Shown here piece by piece: positions 1 to 8,599 of a stretch of 64,000 bases of DNA (the first letter of the stretch is position 1; the number at the start of each line of letters is the position of its first letter). Source of the stretch: Candidatus Thorarchaeota archaeon (lineage in GTDB: Archaea; Asgardarchaeota; Thorarchaeia; Thorarchaeales; Thorarchaeaceae). The notes under the pieces are model-generated. The model was not told the origin of the DNA. It made no database searches and worked only from the letters and a program-made list of their open reading frames with translations. The translations under genes and the position numbers were made by a program. The stretch covers positions 12,638 through 76,637 of the forward strand of contig JAEOUL010000163.1 of the NCBI GenBank assembly GCA_016839345.1. The letters are read 5' to 3'.

Positions 1-639
1 TTAGCAACAAGAAATATCGGTTCAGCCTTCCTCTTTGTAATTCCAATTTTTCTCGTAGTTGTGCTATTTCCTATGCTCCAACATTGGAAAGATGACTTAG
101 GATTCCTCAGAAGTATGAGCGCGCTTACTGCTGTTGAATATGCAAACCTTTTCGGTGGAATTTCTCTGGTGTCAGTTCTGATGTTTGATACCCAAGGAGC
201 TTCAATTCATGAGGGTCTCCCCGTGAGTTCCAAACTCGTCTTGAGAACTAAGACAGCGATTATGATTGTACCATATATCTTGAGTATGATCGCCATGGAT
301 ATTGCTATTTTTCTCAATGCACCTATCTCCCCCTTAATACTCCTGATGCCCATAGTTCAGATGCCTTGCGGATATGCTATAGGAATGGTAGTTGGGGGTA
401 CTGTTTTCAAGAAGCGGGGCGATGGTAGAGCTGTTGCGATAAATGTCACTTCTGATCAAGCGATGGGATTCTTTTCTGCATTTATCGGGGCGATTGTTGG
501 AATTGTTCCACTCATAGGGTACGGTCTTGCGATGATATTGACTGGTTCTCACATTATTAGTTTAGTATGCCAAGGGTCCCTAGTTCTACTATCTGTCTTT
601 GGGGCTTGGAAATTCATTCCCAGACTTCTGAAGGATTGA
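1..639 (+). CDS. ABC-2-type export permease, C-terminal part (cut by window start)
   Basis: The reading frame is open from base 1, so this is the C-terminal 212 residues of a longer protein. It is almost entirely hydrophobic, with about six membrane segments. A cytoplasmic loop around bases 180-250 reads FDTQGASIHEGLPVSSK, which resembles the conserved loop of large ABC exporter permeases (acidic-Gly-x2-(I/L)-x3-LP-(I/V)-x2-K) in which the permease meets its ATPase. The complete permease at 18660 has a comparable loop (DTDESLLMSWPIK). Its ATPase partner would lie upstream, outside the window. The substrate is unknown. An unrelated polytopic protein is possible, because only part of the sequence is visible. 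Confidence 0.6.
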   Translation, partial: LATRNIGSAFLFVIPIFLVVVLFPMLQHWKDDLGFLRSMSALTAVEYANLFGGISLVSVLMFDTQGASIHEGLPVSSKLVLRTKTAIMIVPYILSMIAMDIAIFLNAPISPLILLMPIVQMPCGYAIGMVVGGTVFKKRGDGRAVAINVTSDQAMGFFSAFIGAIVGIVPLIGYGLAMILTGSHIISLVCQGSLVLLSVFGAWKFIPRLLKD

Positions 640-730
640 GTTATCAATCAAACTGTGTTCTCTACACAACCCATCAAACCTTACATGTCTTTTTTTTGCA
701 ACAAGATGAGGAAAAACATCCTTCTACTAC

Positions 731-1996
731 TTGGAAGTATTGGAATTGTCAGAGCTTGAAACAGAAAGTAAAGGTGGTTCATTTCTACAGAGAGTTCGCA
801 AGATTCTGATTGAACCTTCTAAAGCTGTGACATCTGATGTTATACGTGAAAAAGCCAGAATCTTATCTTTTGCATTATTATTGCTAGTATTCATCCTCCC
901 TACCATTCAAATTTTACTTGGCATTTTGATAGAGAACATTACATTGGTCTTTTATGCGACTTTTCTTTTTACTACTCTCTACGTTATTAGTCGAACGAAG
1001 TATGTTGTGTTTGCAGGAATTCTTATGACATTGAGTCTAGCAATGATGCCCTTTCTGTTTCTGTTACAGGAATTCAATCAGGTTCCTGTGAGAGTTGCTT
1101 TGAATCTCATTATCTGGCCAGTAATTGCAGCTCTATTTGGTAGTCAATGGCTTACATCTCGTTTTGAGGCGTTGCTTATAACCGGTGAAACATTCGGTCT
1201 CTTGATTTACTGTGACTCGCATCCTGCCATTGGGCTTGCCTTGGCATTGGAACCCATTATAGATCAAGCTGCACTCTCCCTAGTTGTACTATTCTTTTCA
1301 TGGACATTGAATTATTATATCGCTGAACTGGAAGAGCACAAGCAATTTCTCGAACAGCGTCAACGAGAACTTGAGGTCTATACCTCGGTACTAACTCATG
1401 ATCTTGGGAACGATATGCAAATTGTCAAGGGACACATAGAACTTCTTAACGAAACCATGAATATACCAGTGAACATGGAATCCTATCTTTCAACATCCCT
1501 CGCAGTAAGTGAAAGAATGTCGAGGGTTATCAAATTATTCTCAGTTGTTGGGAGAACGAGCGAATACGATTTTCTTGACACTCTGCAGACAATGGCGAAG
1601 AACGCAAAAAAAGATAGAGGGGGTGCTAATGTTCGTTTAATGTTTGAACCTGATATTCGATCCACAGAAATTCGTCCAGGAATTCTGTTACCCCTAGTGT
1701 TGGAGAATTTACTTAGGAACACAGCTGATTATGCTGGTGATGATGCGGTTGTCACAATTCGTTTAGGATTGGTTGAGAAAGTTCTACACATCACATATCG
1801 TGATAATGGACCGGGGATTGCAGACCATATCAAACCTCGAATCTTCCAGAAAGGCGTCACTACAAAAGGAGAAGGAAAAGGCTTGGGTCTTTATCTCGCA
1901 AAAAGAATTGTTGAATCCTATGGTGGTACCATCGAGCTTATGGATACAAAACTCGGAACTGGAGCTGCATTTCTCATCTCAGTGCCTGTTCTCTGA
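731..1996 (+). CDS. Membrane-bound sensor histidine kinase
   Basis: A 421-residue kinase. Residues about 45-200 form roughly six membrane segments with no recognisable extracellular sensor domain. A short coiled linker (ELEEHKQFLEQRQRELEVY) leads to the dimerisation helix, with phosphoacceptor His223 in LTHDLGND. The catalytic domain has the N box around Asn330 (LENLLRNTADYAG), the G1 box starting at Asp358 (DNGPGI) and the G2 box GKGLGL, so ATP binding and autophosphorylation should be intact. The sensor is likely the membrane bundle itself. The start is a TTG with several TTG codons in a row, so the first residues are uncertain. No response regulator is adjacent; the only receiver domain in the window is at 16166. 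Confidence 0.9.
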   Translation: MEVLELSELETESKGGSFLQRVRKILIEPSKAVTSDVIREKARILSFALLLLVFILPTIQILLGILIENITLVFYATFLFTTLYVISRTKYVVFAGILMTLSLAMMPFLFLLQEFNQVPVRVALNLIIWPVIAALFGSQWLTSRFEALLITGETFGLLIYCDSHPAIGLALALEPIIDQAALSLVVLFFSWTLNYYIAELEEHKQFLEQRQRELEVYTSVLTHDLGNDMQIVKGHIELLNETMNIPVNMESYLSTSLAVSERMSRVIKLFSVVGRTSEYDFLDTLQTMAKNAKKDRGGANVRLMFEPDIRSTEIRPGILLPLVLENLLRNTADYAGDDAVVTIRLGLVEKVLHITYRDNGPGIADHIKPRIFQKGVTTKGEGKGLGLYLAKRIVESYGGTIELMDTKLGTGAAFLISVPVL

Positions 1997-2040
1997 GATT
2001 CCTTGAAAATCGATTCACATATATGTAAGTAGAATTCAAC

Positions 2041-2058
2041 TATGTAGAAATCTACTTA
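2041..2058. promoter_or_regulatory. PadR-type operator in front of the first padR gene
   Basis: TATGTAGA-AA-TCTACTTA is an inverted repeat (8-bp half sites, 2-bp spacer, one mismatch) ending 12 bases before the ATG at 2071. A TATA-like stretch (ACATATATG, 2017-2025) lies just upstream, so the site would cover the transcription start. It matches the three palindromes before the other PadR gene at 35222-35277. Autoregulation is inferred from position. Confidence 0.75.
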
Positions 2059-2070
2059 GTTGTGTCTTTA

Positions 2071-2613
2071 ATGAGCAAACAGATCAAGTTATTCCTTCCC
2101 ACACCTAAGAAGCTCACACCTATTCAGCTACTTATTATGATTCAACTACTTGGCAACTCAAAATATGGTTATGAGATTATCAGATGTCTACGAGAAGGTT
2201 TCAAGGGTCTGTGGGAACCAAAAACTGGAACAGTTTATCCTGCTCTGAATGCCCTTCAAACAAAGGGACACATTACGAAGAGTTTGATTAATGAGAAGAC
2301 CCATTATAGTCTTACAGAAAAAGGTAGAGAAATCATACAGGAGATGAGTGACTATGTTGCTGAATATCTCTTGTTCAACTCAAGATTTATTGAATCCACC
2401 GTAGATAGCATGCCTCCTTCTTTCACTCAAGAGGTTTTCAGTAAAATCCACGATTCGGGCATTGATGAGATTCTTCCTGAGGCTACGATTCTTGAGGCTA
2501 TTAGGCAACTCCCCAACAAGAATCTTAAGAGAGCTTTTCTTGAGCTTCGAAATGACATGCTCCATCGAAAAATCAAACTCGTGAAGAATCAAATGAAGGA
2601 ATTGGACTCATGA
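2071..2613 (+). CDS. PadR-family transcriptional regulator
   Basis: A 180-residue winged-helix protein. Residues about 10-85 match the PadR domain: a helical start (LTPIQLLIMIQLL), the GYEI motif, the TVYPALNAL recognition helix, and a wing ending in YSLTEKGREI. The C-terminal half is helical, as in longer PadR proteins that dimerise through it. Such proteins usually repress their own operon and exporters, releasing DNA when they bind hydrophobic or drug-like ligands. The ATG at 2071 is preferred over the upstream GTG at 2062. A near-perfect palindrome sits directly upstream and is shared with the second PadR gene at 35277. The truncated flavoenzyme and trmO follow closely and may be cotranscribed. 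Confidence 0.9.
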   Translation: MSKQIKLFLPTPKKLTPIQLLIMIQLLGNSKYGYEIIRCLREGFKGLWEPKTGTVYPALNALQTKGHITKSLINEKTHYSLTEKGREIIQEMSDYVAEYLLFNSRFIESTVDSMPPSFTQEVFSKIHDSGIDEILPEATILEAIRQLPNKNLKRAFLELRNDMLHRKIKLVKNQMKELDS

Positions 2614-2622
2614 GGTGATTGC

Positions 2623-2826
2623 TTGAAAGAATTTGATGTTGTCATAGTAGGTGCTGGCCCCGGTGGTTCACTTGCAGCAAAAAAGGCTGCAGAGAAAGGT
2701 TTCAAGACCATATTTTTTGAACATGGTCGAAAACCAGGAGAGAAGAATTCATCTGGTTCGGGTCTAGGACCACGTTTGTGGCGTGAATTTGATTTCATGA
2801 GAGAGCTTAGTCCAGACAAATCGTGA
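2623..2826 (+). pseudogene. Truncated FAD-dependent oxidoreductase (FixC/geranylgeranyl-reductase family), N-terminal remnant
   Basis: Only 67 codons remain. They hold the complete FAD-binding beta-alpha-beta start ([10 protein letters not shown], ending in an acidic FFEHGR) and the following segment ([12 protein letters not shown]) typical of FixC/geranylgeranyl reductases, which normally run to roughly 350-450 residues. The frame then ends at a TGA overlapping the start region of trmO, and none of the remaining enzyme is visible downstream. A GAGGTGAT ribosome-binding site before the TTG start survives. This looks like a recent deletion remnant; translation of a short Rossmann peptide cannot be excluded but could hardly be catalytic. 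Confidence 0.75.
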
Positions 2827-2831
2827 AGACA

Positions 2832-3269
2832 ATGAAGTATGAACTGAACCCGATTGGTTATGTTGAGAAGAAAGAAGGAGAACCTGTCTTTCTCTCTATT
2901 GAACCCAAGTATTGGGATGCAACAATTAGAATAGAGGAATTCTCTCATCTGCATGTCATTTGGTGGGCAGATGATCTTGACAATCCTGAGAGTAGAAGTC
3001 ACTTGAAAGATGTTCCACCGGTTGAAGATGCAGAGCTGTCTGGAGTCTTTGCGAGTCGATCTCCAGCTAGACCAAACGTGCTTTGCCTTTCAATTGTTAA
3101 ATTAGAGCAGGTGGATATTGAATCAAAGAAACTGATTGTAGATCAAATATCTGCGAATGATGGCACTCCAATCCTAGACATCAAACCATATATGCCATCA
3201 TCAGACCGGGTTGATAATGCTCGCGTTCCAGACTGGTTCAAGAATCTGAAGAAACGCTATACTAAGTGA
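2832..3269 (+). CDS. trmO: TrmO-like tRNA (t6A37) N6-methyltransferase (TsaA/UPF0066 family)
   Basis: A 145-residue protein built almost only of the TsaA-like beta-barrel domain. Family signatures are the opening NPIGYVE, the block GVFASRSPARPNVLCLSIVKL (which contains SRSPARPN), and the closing DGTPILDIKPYMP. The family methylates threonylcarbamoyl-adenosine at position 37 of ANN-decoding tRNAs using S-adenosylmethionine. It lacks the C-terminal extension of E. coli TrmO, as short archaeal members do. The ATG at 2832 was chosen; a GTG at 2823 would overlap the stop of the upstream fragment. It converges on the radical SAM gene with a 5-base gap. Confidence 0.8.
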   Translation: MKYELNPIGYVEKKEGEPVFLSIEPKYWDATIRIEEFSHLHVIWWADDLDNPESRSHLKDVPPVEDAELSGVFASRSPARPNVLCLSIVKLEQVDIESKKLIVDQISANDGTPILDIKPYMPSSDRVDNARVPDWFKNLKKRYTK

Positions 3270-3274
3270 TGAAA

Positions 3275-4561
3275 TCAAGTAAACTCATTTGGAGATACTC
3301 TACTCTCAGCTTCTAGTGCGGTTTCAGCCATTCTATCAATTCTTGCTTCTAGATTATTCAAAACTTGGCATGTTCCAGATTGCAGGATTTCCTCTACTGT
3401 TTGTCCCATAGATTCATCAATCATAAGATACTGGTTTAGATATCCTGTTTCACGGAGCTCAATGAGTTCGTTTACACCTCTCTCAATTCGTGCTGCAAGC
3501 TCCCAATAGGGTTTTGTTGCTTTTCGAGGCATACCAAGATGCATTTCCATTCGAAAGATGATATCAAGTATGACTCCAAGAACAAGATTGTTTGATTCAT
3601 ACTCTAATGGAATCTTGTGCCTCACTGAACGGTCTCTTACACCAACTTGATTGCATATATGACGACCCATGACCATTACATTTACTGGAAGCCTTTTCCA
3701 GATTGGTTGTCCGTATGCATTATTGTTTTCGTATATTCTCTGGATTGTTTCATAATTGTCTGGATAGCGTTTGTTTACTACCCGCATGAAGAAATCTTTC
3801 TGGCGTCCTGGTTTCAGAGTCATACCCCCAAATTGAATGAACTCTCCATTAGCCTTCCTAGTTTCAGAAGCCAGTTGGGTCATATTCTCGATATTATCCC
3901 CAATTGTAGGAATAATGGGAGTTGCCATCACTCCACCAAATAGTCCTGCCTTTCGAATTTCCTTGAGTGCAGCGAATCTGTCTGATGATGAAGCTGCATT
4001 AGGTTCGAATACTTTCTGAATTTCATCGTCTGCACAAGTAATGGTGAACGCAATATTTGCGAAGGCGCATTCATTAATCTCTTTGAGGAGATCCATGTAT
4101 TCCAACACCAAATCTGATTTTGTCAAAATAAAGACAGGCATCTCGAAATCCAAAAGAGTTTCAAGAATTCTATAGGTCACCTTATGTTCTTTTTCAGCTT
4201 GTTGAAATCCATCACTTACTCCGCCACATGCTCCAATCACGATTCTCCTGGGAACTTTCTCGGCGATTCTTTTCGCATCCTCGGCATCCAGAAAAGACCA
4301 AAGAGTTTCTGTTTCGAGTTCACTTTTTGATGTATATCCAAGCTTTTTTAGTTCCTTTCGAAGAATCTCTGCGGCATTTTTCTTTATTCTTATGTGGGAG
4401 TAGAAATTATCAACATGGTAATATTCTGAGTGACCATCGCAGTAGACACACCCATGTTCGCATCCACGATATGCATTCAGGCTTCTGTTCATGTGAAACC
4501 AACTGTCTGCAACATGTGGTTTCGAGAGCAGTGATTTTGCCTTGACGCATTCATATCTCAT
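3275..4561 (-). CDS. SplB-like radical SAM protein
   Basis: About 428 residues. The radical SAM cluster-binding motif is C34-x3-C38-x2-C41 (GCEHGCVYC), preceded by NAYRGC, as in the spore photoproduct lyase-like/Rv2578c family. A TIM-barrel core follows with family-like segments IVIGACGGVSDGFQQAEKEHKVTYRILE, FILTKSDLV and VMATPIIPTIGD. The C-terminal 130 residues are helical and probably specific to the subfamily. The true spore photoproduct lyase role is unlikely in an archaeon; DNA-repair or RNA-modification functions have only been guessed for this family. The ATG at 4561 follows a run of weaker TTG/GTG options to 4573. Confidence 0.8.
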   Translation of the reverse strand: MRYECVKAKSLLSKPHVADSWFHMNRSLNAYRGCEHGCVYCDGHSEYYHVDNFYSHIRIKKNAAEILRKELKKLGYTSKSELETETLWSFLDAEDAKRIAEKVPRRIVIGACGGVSDGFQQAEKEHKVTYRILETLLDFEMPVFILTKSDLVLEYMDLLKEINECAFANIAFTITCADDEIQKVFEPNAASSSDRFAALKEIRKAGLFGGVMATPIIPTIGDNIENMTQLASETRKANGEFIQFGGMTLKPGRQKDFFMRVVNKRYPDNYETIQRIYENNNAYGQPIWKRLPVNVMVMGRHICNQVGVRDRSVRHKIPLEYESNNLVLGVILDIIFRMEMHLGMPRKATKPYWELAARIERGVNELIELRETGYLNQYLMIDESMGQTVEEILQSGTCQVLNNLEARIDRMAETALEAESRVSPNEFT

Positions 4562-4677
4562 TTTTGACAACACTTATTCAGTAAATCTATCTATTTCTGT
4601 TTCATTCATCTTAAAAATCGAATTGAAGACTCGCCCCATTTGTTTATGTATAACTTTGTGAAAGCTATTAGATACAG

Positions 4678-6417
4678 GTGCGGTTTGTGACAGACGAAAA
4701 AAGCAATGCATCATGGCTACATCGAGTGATGGAAGTAGTCCGTGATGGATTGGTAGTCATTCAGGATGAAGATATCATTCTGACAAACAGTGCCTTTACA
4801 GATATGCTTGGATACGAAAAAGGTGCATTGCAGCATACAGATTTTGAAGATATAGTCGATAAAAAATCTCGAAATCGTGACAAAGATATGATTGAAGCCC
4901 TGATTTTTGGGGAGAACCCCAGTCGATTCATTACCCGACTCGCAGCACAGGATGGGAACGTTCTACATGTTGAGATAACACCAATTGAAATCGAGCTTGC
5001 AGGCAAGCCAGCAGTTATAGCCACCGTTAGGAACATCACATCTCAGATGGAACTTGAAGCAGCGGTTTCAGAATTAGAGAATCGTTTTGCAACTTTGTAT
5101 GACATGTCTCCCGTGGCATATTTCACACTGAATAGAAATGGTATAATAGAGCAGGTAAATGAAGCTGCTGAAGAATTACTCGGATGTGAAGCAGATAGCC
5201 TGATTGGTAAATCTCTCTCTGAGTATCTCCCTGAACCTGAGCCTGCATATGATCCTGGAGCGGACATCGTCAAAGAGGTCTTGCGGGGTAATCCAGTAAC
5301 AGGATTAGAGATTCAGATGAAACGGGGTGATGAGAAACTAATCTGGGTCAACATCTCATCTCGAGCGCTGATATCTGGTACCGAAAGACCTGACGAGATT
5401 GGAATCACAGCCTTCGATATTACAAAGCGTCGGAACTTTGAGGAACGTCTTCGTGATGAGAGTGAAAGGGCGAATCTGTACATGGAAGTCATGAGTAGCG
5501 ATCTGAACATGACCAATCAGAATGTACTCTTTGCTATGGAAGATCTGAGTATCTCTCTTGATCTACCTGAGCGTCTTCAAGGAGTTCTCAGTGAAACGTC
5601 ATGGAGTGTTCGAAAAGCTGGGCGTATGATTGCGAATATGGGTGTCTTGATCTCACTAGATCAAAATCCACCAGATAAGGTTCTCACTCGTCTGCAACCC
5701 CATTTCAATAAGGCTGTTCGTGAGGCCACTCGCGACTTTGCTTGGAAAACTCTAGAGGTGAAATCAAATATCCGGGATCAATCTTTTGATGTAGTGGGTC
5801 ATGCATTTTTGTGGTATGTTTTCTTCAACATCATCCACTATTCAGCAAGCGCTGACCCGAGCCCGACTGTAAAGATTGACATCAGGGCCAAACTGACTGA
5901 AGATGGTGATATGATCCGCATTGAATTTCATGATAGAGCTCCTGCGATTCCAGATGAGTTGAAGGACCAGATATTTCGGAGAGCTGGAAGTCCTGAAGAG
6001 CAATTTGCTGGGAAAGGACTTGGACTAACTGTAGTGGATCGTTACATTGAAGACCTTGGAGGTCGGGTGTGGGTCGAGAATAGAGTCAAATCTGATCCAT
6101 CAAAAGGGAGTAAGTTCATCATACTCATTCCCACCTGGAAGGAACAATTGAAAATTCCAAATATTATCTTCTACAAATCAGATCACTGTGTCTTTTGCGG
6201 ACCAGTGTATAACTCTCTAACGATGATCCTTAAAGAGCTTGGAATCGGTGCGTCAGCTATAGAGCTCATCAATGTGGATGATCCAGATTCTACTGTTAGG
6301 GAGGAAGATTTGCCTGCACTTCCTACTATTTATCTAGGAAAGGAAAGACTGGCTGGATTCGTTGCTGATGATGATCTTAGAGTAGCAATTTCGACAATGT
6401 TACTTACTTCTGGATGA
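4678..6417 (+). CDS. Degenerate PAS histidine kinase with C-terminal thioredoxin-like (CVFC) domain
   Basis: A 579-residue soluble protein: PAS (about 15-125), PAS (about 130-260), kinase dimerisation and ATPase regions (about 265-485), then a thioredoxin/glutaredoxin-like domain (about 490-579) with Cys504-V-F-Cys507. It is a close paralogue, domain by domain, of the gene at 22637. Key kinase residues are lost here: the phosphoacceptor His is Ser274 (MSSDLN against MTHDLN), the N-box Asn is Tyr388 (FNIIHYSA against FNIIHNAM), and the G1 glycines are alanines (D419-RAPA). The G2 box GKGLGL is kept. The protein should therefore not autophosphorylate or bind ATP well, and is probably a redox-sensing pseudokinase. 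The GTG start is tentative. Confidence 0.85.
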   Translation: MRFVTDEKSNASWLHRVMEVVRDGLVVIQDEDIILTNSAFTDMLGYEKGALQHTDFEDIVDKKSRNRDKDMIEALIFGENPSRFITRLAAQDGNVLHVEITPIEIELAGKPAVIATVRNITSQMELEAAVSELENRFATLYDMSPVAYFTLNRNGIIEQVNEAAEELLGCEADSLIGKSLSEYLPEPEPAYDPGADIVKEVLRGNPVTGLEIQMKRGDEKLIWVNISSRALISGTERPDEIGITAFDITKRRNFEERLRDESERANLYMEVMSSDLNMTNQNVLFAMEDLSISLDLPERLQGVLSETSWSVRKAGRMIANMGVLISLDQNPPDKVLTRLQPHFNKAVREATRDFAWKTLEVKSNIRDQSFDVVGHAFLWYVFFNIIHYSASADPSPTVKIDIRAKLTEDGDMIRIEFHDRAPAIPDELKDQIFRRAGSPEEQFAGKGLGLTVVDRYIEDLGGRVWVENRVKSDPSKGSKFIILIPTWKEQLKIPNIIFYKSDHCVFCGPVYNSLTMILKELGIGASAIELINVDDPDSTVREEDLPALPTIYLGKERLAGFVADDDLRVAISTMLLTSG

Positions 6418-6441
6418 ATCTCAATTTTGAGATTTGTTGAT

Positions 6442-7356
6442 CTATCCTGCTCCTTCGATATAATACTTGAGTAAATCATTCATGAAATCCGATGTCTTTT
6501 TGATAATCAACATAGGATCATCAACAATAAACGTGAAACGATATGTGACAGCTGCAGTTGGTTTTGCCCAGACCTGATAAGTTGGTCGTATCAAAAACAC
6601 CTTTTCATAACTTTTGCATACCTCATCAAATTGTTGTTGCATCTTTTTCTGATCGTAACTCATGTGAATATTCATGTCGAACGTATATCTGTAGGCATCA
6701 GCATCGCTAGCCATATCTCGTAATCTGTTGATAGCATTATCAATCGACCTGATGTAAGATTTTCTTCCCACTTCTTGCTTTACACTCTGAATCTGTTCTT
6801 CCTTGTCTATCAATAGATCTGAAACAGCGACTCGGAAATTGGTTACTTCACTACTAACTACCTTGTTGTTAGGTAGGAGTTGCTTGGTTTCATCCCCAAG
6901 AAGTATTCTAGTGTAGTTTAATGTAATTTCACGAACAATTCCCTCAACCGCTCCTACTCTTACATAGTCTCCAACTCTAAATGGTCTCGCAGCCAAAACA
7001 TACAATCCACTCACAATATTCCCAAGAGCTTGGGAGAAAGCAAGACCAAGCGCTGTACCAAAGATAGCAGTAAGAGAAAGAATCGTTGCAAGACTTGTTT
7101 CAAATGCACTAATGGTTATCATCAATGCAGATACGAAGAAAACCAATCTTAGTATTAGAACTATTCCTGTGGATGCTTCAATCCCCATTCCAATTGACCG
7201 TAAAGACCTTCTAAGTATACGGGTAATAATTAGATATGCTACCATAAGCAGTACTAGAGATATTAACAAAACTACATAGGGGAAAAGCTGACCAAGGTAG
7301 AATTGGAAGTATCCAAATGGATCAGTAAAGAATTCTGGTGGAGTTGTGGTTTGCAT
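6442..7356 (-). CDS. mscS: MscS-family mechanosensitive ion channel
   Basis: A 304-residue protein with about three membrane helices in the first 115 residues. The pore-lining TM3 is Gly/Ala-rich (FGTALGLAFSQALGNIVSGLYVLAARPFRVGDYV). The beta domain follows with the family pattern VEGIVREITLNYTRI and LPNNKVVSSEVTNF, then an alpha/beta C-terminal domain forming the cytoplasmic vestibule. Such channels open under membrane tension and release small solutes on hypo-osmotic shock. Length is close to E. coli MscS (286). The gene is convergent with the degenerate kinase and divergent from the membrane protein at 7405, with only 48 bases between the two starts. Confidence 0.92.
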   Translation of the reverse strand: MQTTTPPEFFTDPFGYFQFYLGQLFPYVVLLISLVLLMVAYLIITRILRRSLRSIGMGIEASTGIVLILRLVFFVSALMITISAFETSLATILSLTAIFGTALGLAFSQALGNIVSGLYVLAARPFRVGDYVRVGAVEGIVREITLNYTRILLGDETKQLLPNNKVVSSEVTNFRVAVSDLLIDKEEQIQSVKQEVGRKSYIRSIDNAINRLRDMASDADAYRYTFDMNIHMSYDQKKMQQQFDEVCKSYEKVFLIRPTYQVWAKPTAAVTYRFTFIVDDPMLIIKKTSDFMNDLLKYYIEGAG

Positions 7357-7404
7357 AGTAGTTCAAGAGCGGGGAGATAGTTTCTAGTATATGAATGATA
7401 CCAC

Positions 7405-8595
7405 ATGTCAATTGGTGCATTTGCTTATATGTATCAATTCTTAATGGGGGGATTTCTTAATAATCACATGTTGGAGATGAGCGAGGAAAAGATAGAGCCA
7501 GTTTCATGGAGAAGTACACTTCTAAAAACTATAATTATACTCTTTCTACCACTTGCTGTCTATGTTGATACAGGAGGTCCTTTCTTACTTGCTAATTTTA
7601 GAATTCGAACCTGGGTCTCAATACTGTTTTTCACAGAACCATTCAATTTCATAGTATTTGCTCCACCGATTGCTCTCCTGATTGCAGTCTTCCTGATGCT
7701 ACCGGGTATCTATTTCGATCGGAAAATCCAATCGCTACCAATCTCATCCTCAATCCGTAGAATGGTGATTTTTTCAGCAACTACTTCTTGGTTGCTCTCT
7801 TATGGATTCACTCTTCTCTATTCCTTTAATCCTGACTTCATGGTTGATGTAAATCCAGCTATATTTTCAATCCCAACTTTTTCAATTCCAATCTTTATTA
7901 TCTGGCCAATACTCAAACGTGAATTCGTTACTAGAATCACTTCAGTTAGACTCCATGAATGCACCTATGCATACTTAGCTAGAAACATGAGGCAGCGATT
8001 CGGTAGAGGAAGGTTCTTGCCCGTACTCATCTGGATTGGACTTCTCTTTTCCCCAATAATGTATTTCAATTCCTGGGGGGATATTTTATTCATCTCAATT
8101 TTCTATAATGCACTGTTAAATATTGGAGGGGGTTTCATTCCAATTGAAATTCTGGTATTCCACACATTTTCCTTCTATCTAAACCCTCTCTATGGTCTAC
8201 CATATGTAATGTTAGTTTTCTCTCTTCGATATTTATTTGTTCGAGATATATATCGATTCAATGATGGAATAATTTTGAAATCAAGACTTATTTCATCTGG
8301 ATTAGTGGCAGAGATAGTACCTGCCACATTATTGACTTTCCTAGGATTAGCATTGAGTGGATTTCCTCAAATTATCTTTCCGACTCCCTTCTTTCCTCTA
8401 TTAGGATATCTCTATATCAAGAAAAGCAAACCATCAACATTGAGGGAAGTAATCTGGGAAGTCGAAGAACATCAAATGTGGTTCGAAGCTGAATCTCCAA
8501 CTCTATCTCCTATCAAACAATCCATAGATCATTATATCAAAGTTCCACTCTCGTACATGTTTATATCAAAAATTCGTAGGCTGAGAAAACAATAA
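7405..8595 (+). CDS. Uncharacterised polytopic membrane protein
   Basis: A 396-residue protein that I do not recognise. It has roughly eight to nine hydrophobic segments separated by short basic loops. A central cytoplasmic patch is rich in Arg (ARNMRQRFGRGR), and a charged C-terminal tail of about 60 residues ends in RRLRKQ. Aromatic residues and Pro-rich membrane segments (FSIPTFSIPIFIIWPI) are prominent. No transporter signature, catalytic motif or signal peptide is evident. It is transcribed divergently from mscS and convergent with eutA. It may be specific to the lineage. Confidence 0.7.
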   Translation: MSIGAFAYMYQFLMGGFLNNHMLEMSEEKIEPVSWRSTLLKTIIILFLPLAVYVDTGGPFLLANFRIRTWVSILFFTEPFNFIVFAPPIALLIAVFLMLPGIYFDRKIQSLPISSSIRRMVIFSATTSWLLSYGFTLLYSFNPDFMVDVNPAIFSIPTFSIPIFIIWPILKREFVTRITSVRLHECTYAYLARNMRQRFGRGRFLPVLIWIGLLFSPIMYFNSWGDILFISIFYNALLNIGGGFIPIEILVFHTFSFYLNPLYGLPYVMLVFSLRYLFVRDIYRFNDGIILKSRLISSGLVAEIVPATLLTFLGLALSGFPQIIFPTPFFPLLGYLYIKKSKPSTLREVIWEVEEHQMWFEAESPTLSPIKQSIDHYIKVPLSYMFISKIRRLRKQ

Positions 8596-8599
8596 CACT

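Noticed and set aside
2589..3002. 137-residue frame on the minus strand across padR, the flavoenzyme fragment and trmO
   Set aside because: It overlaps three plus-strand frames with clear family motifs; its own sequence shows no domain and is the antisense of them.
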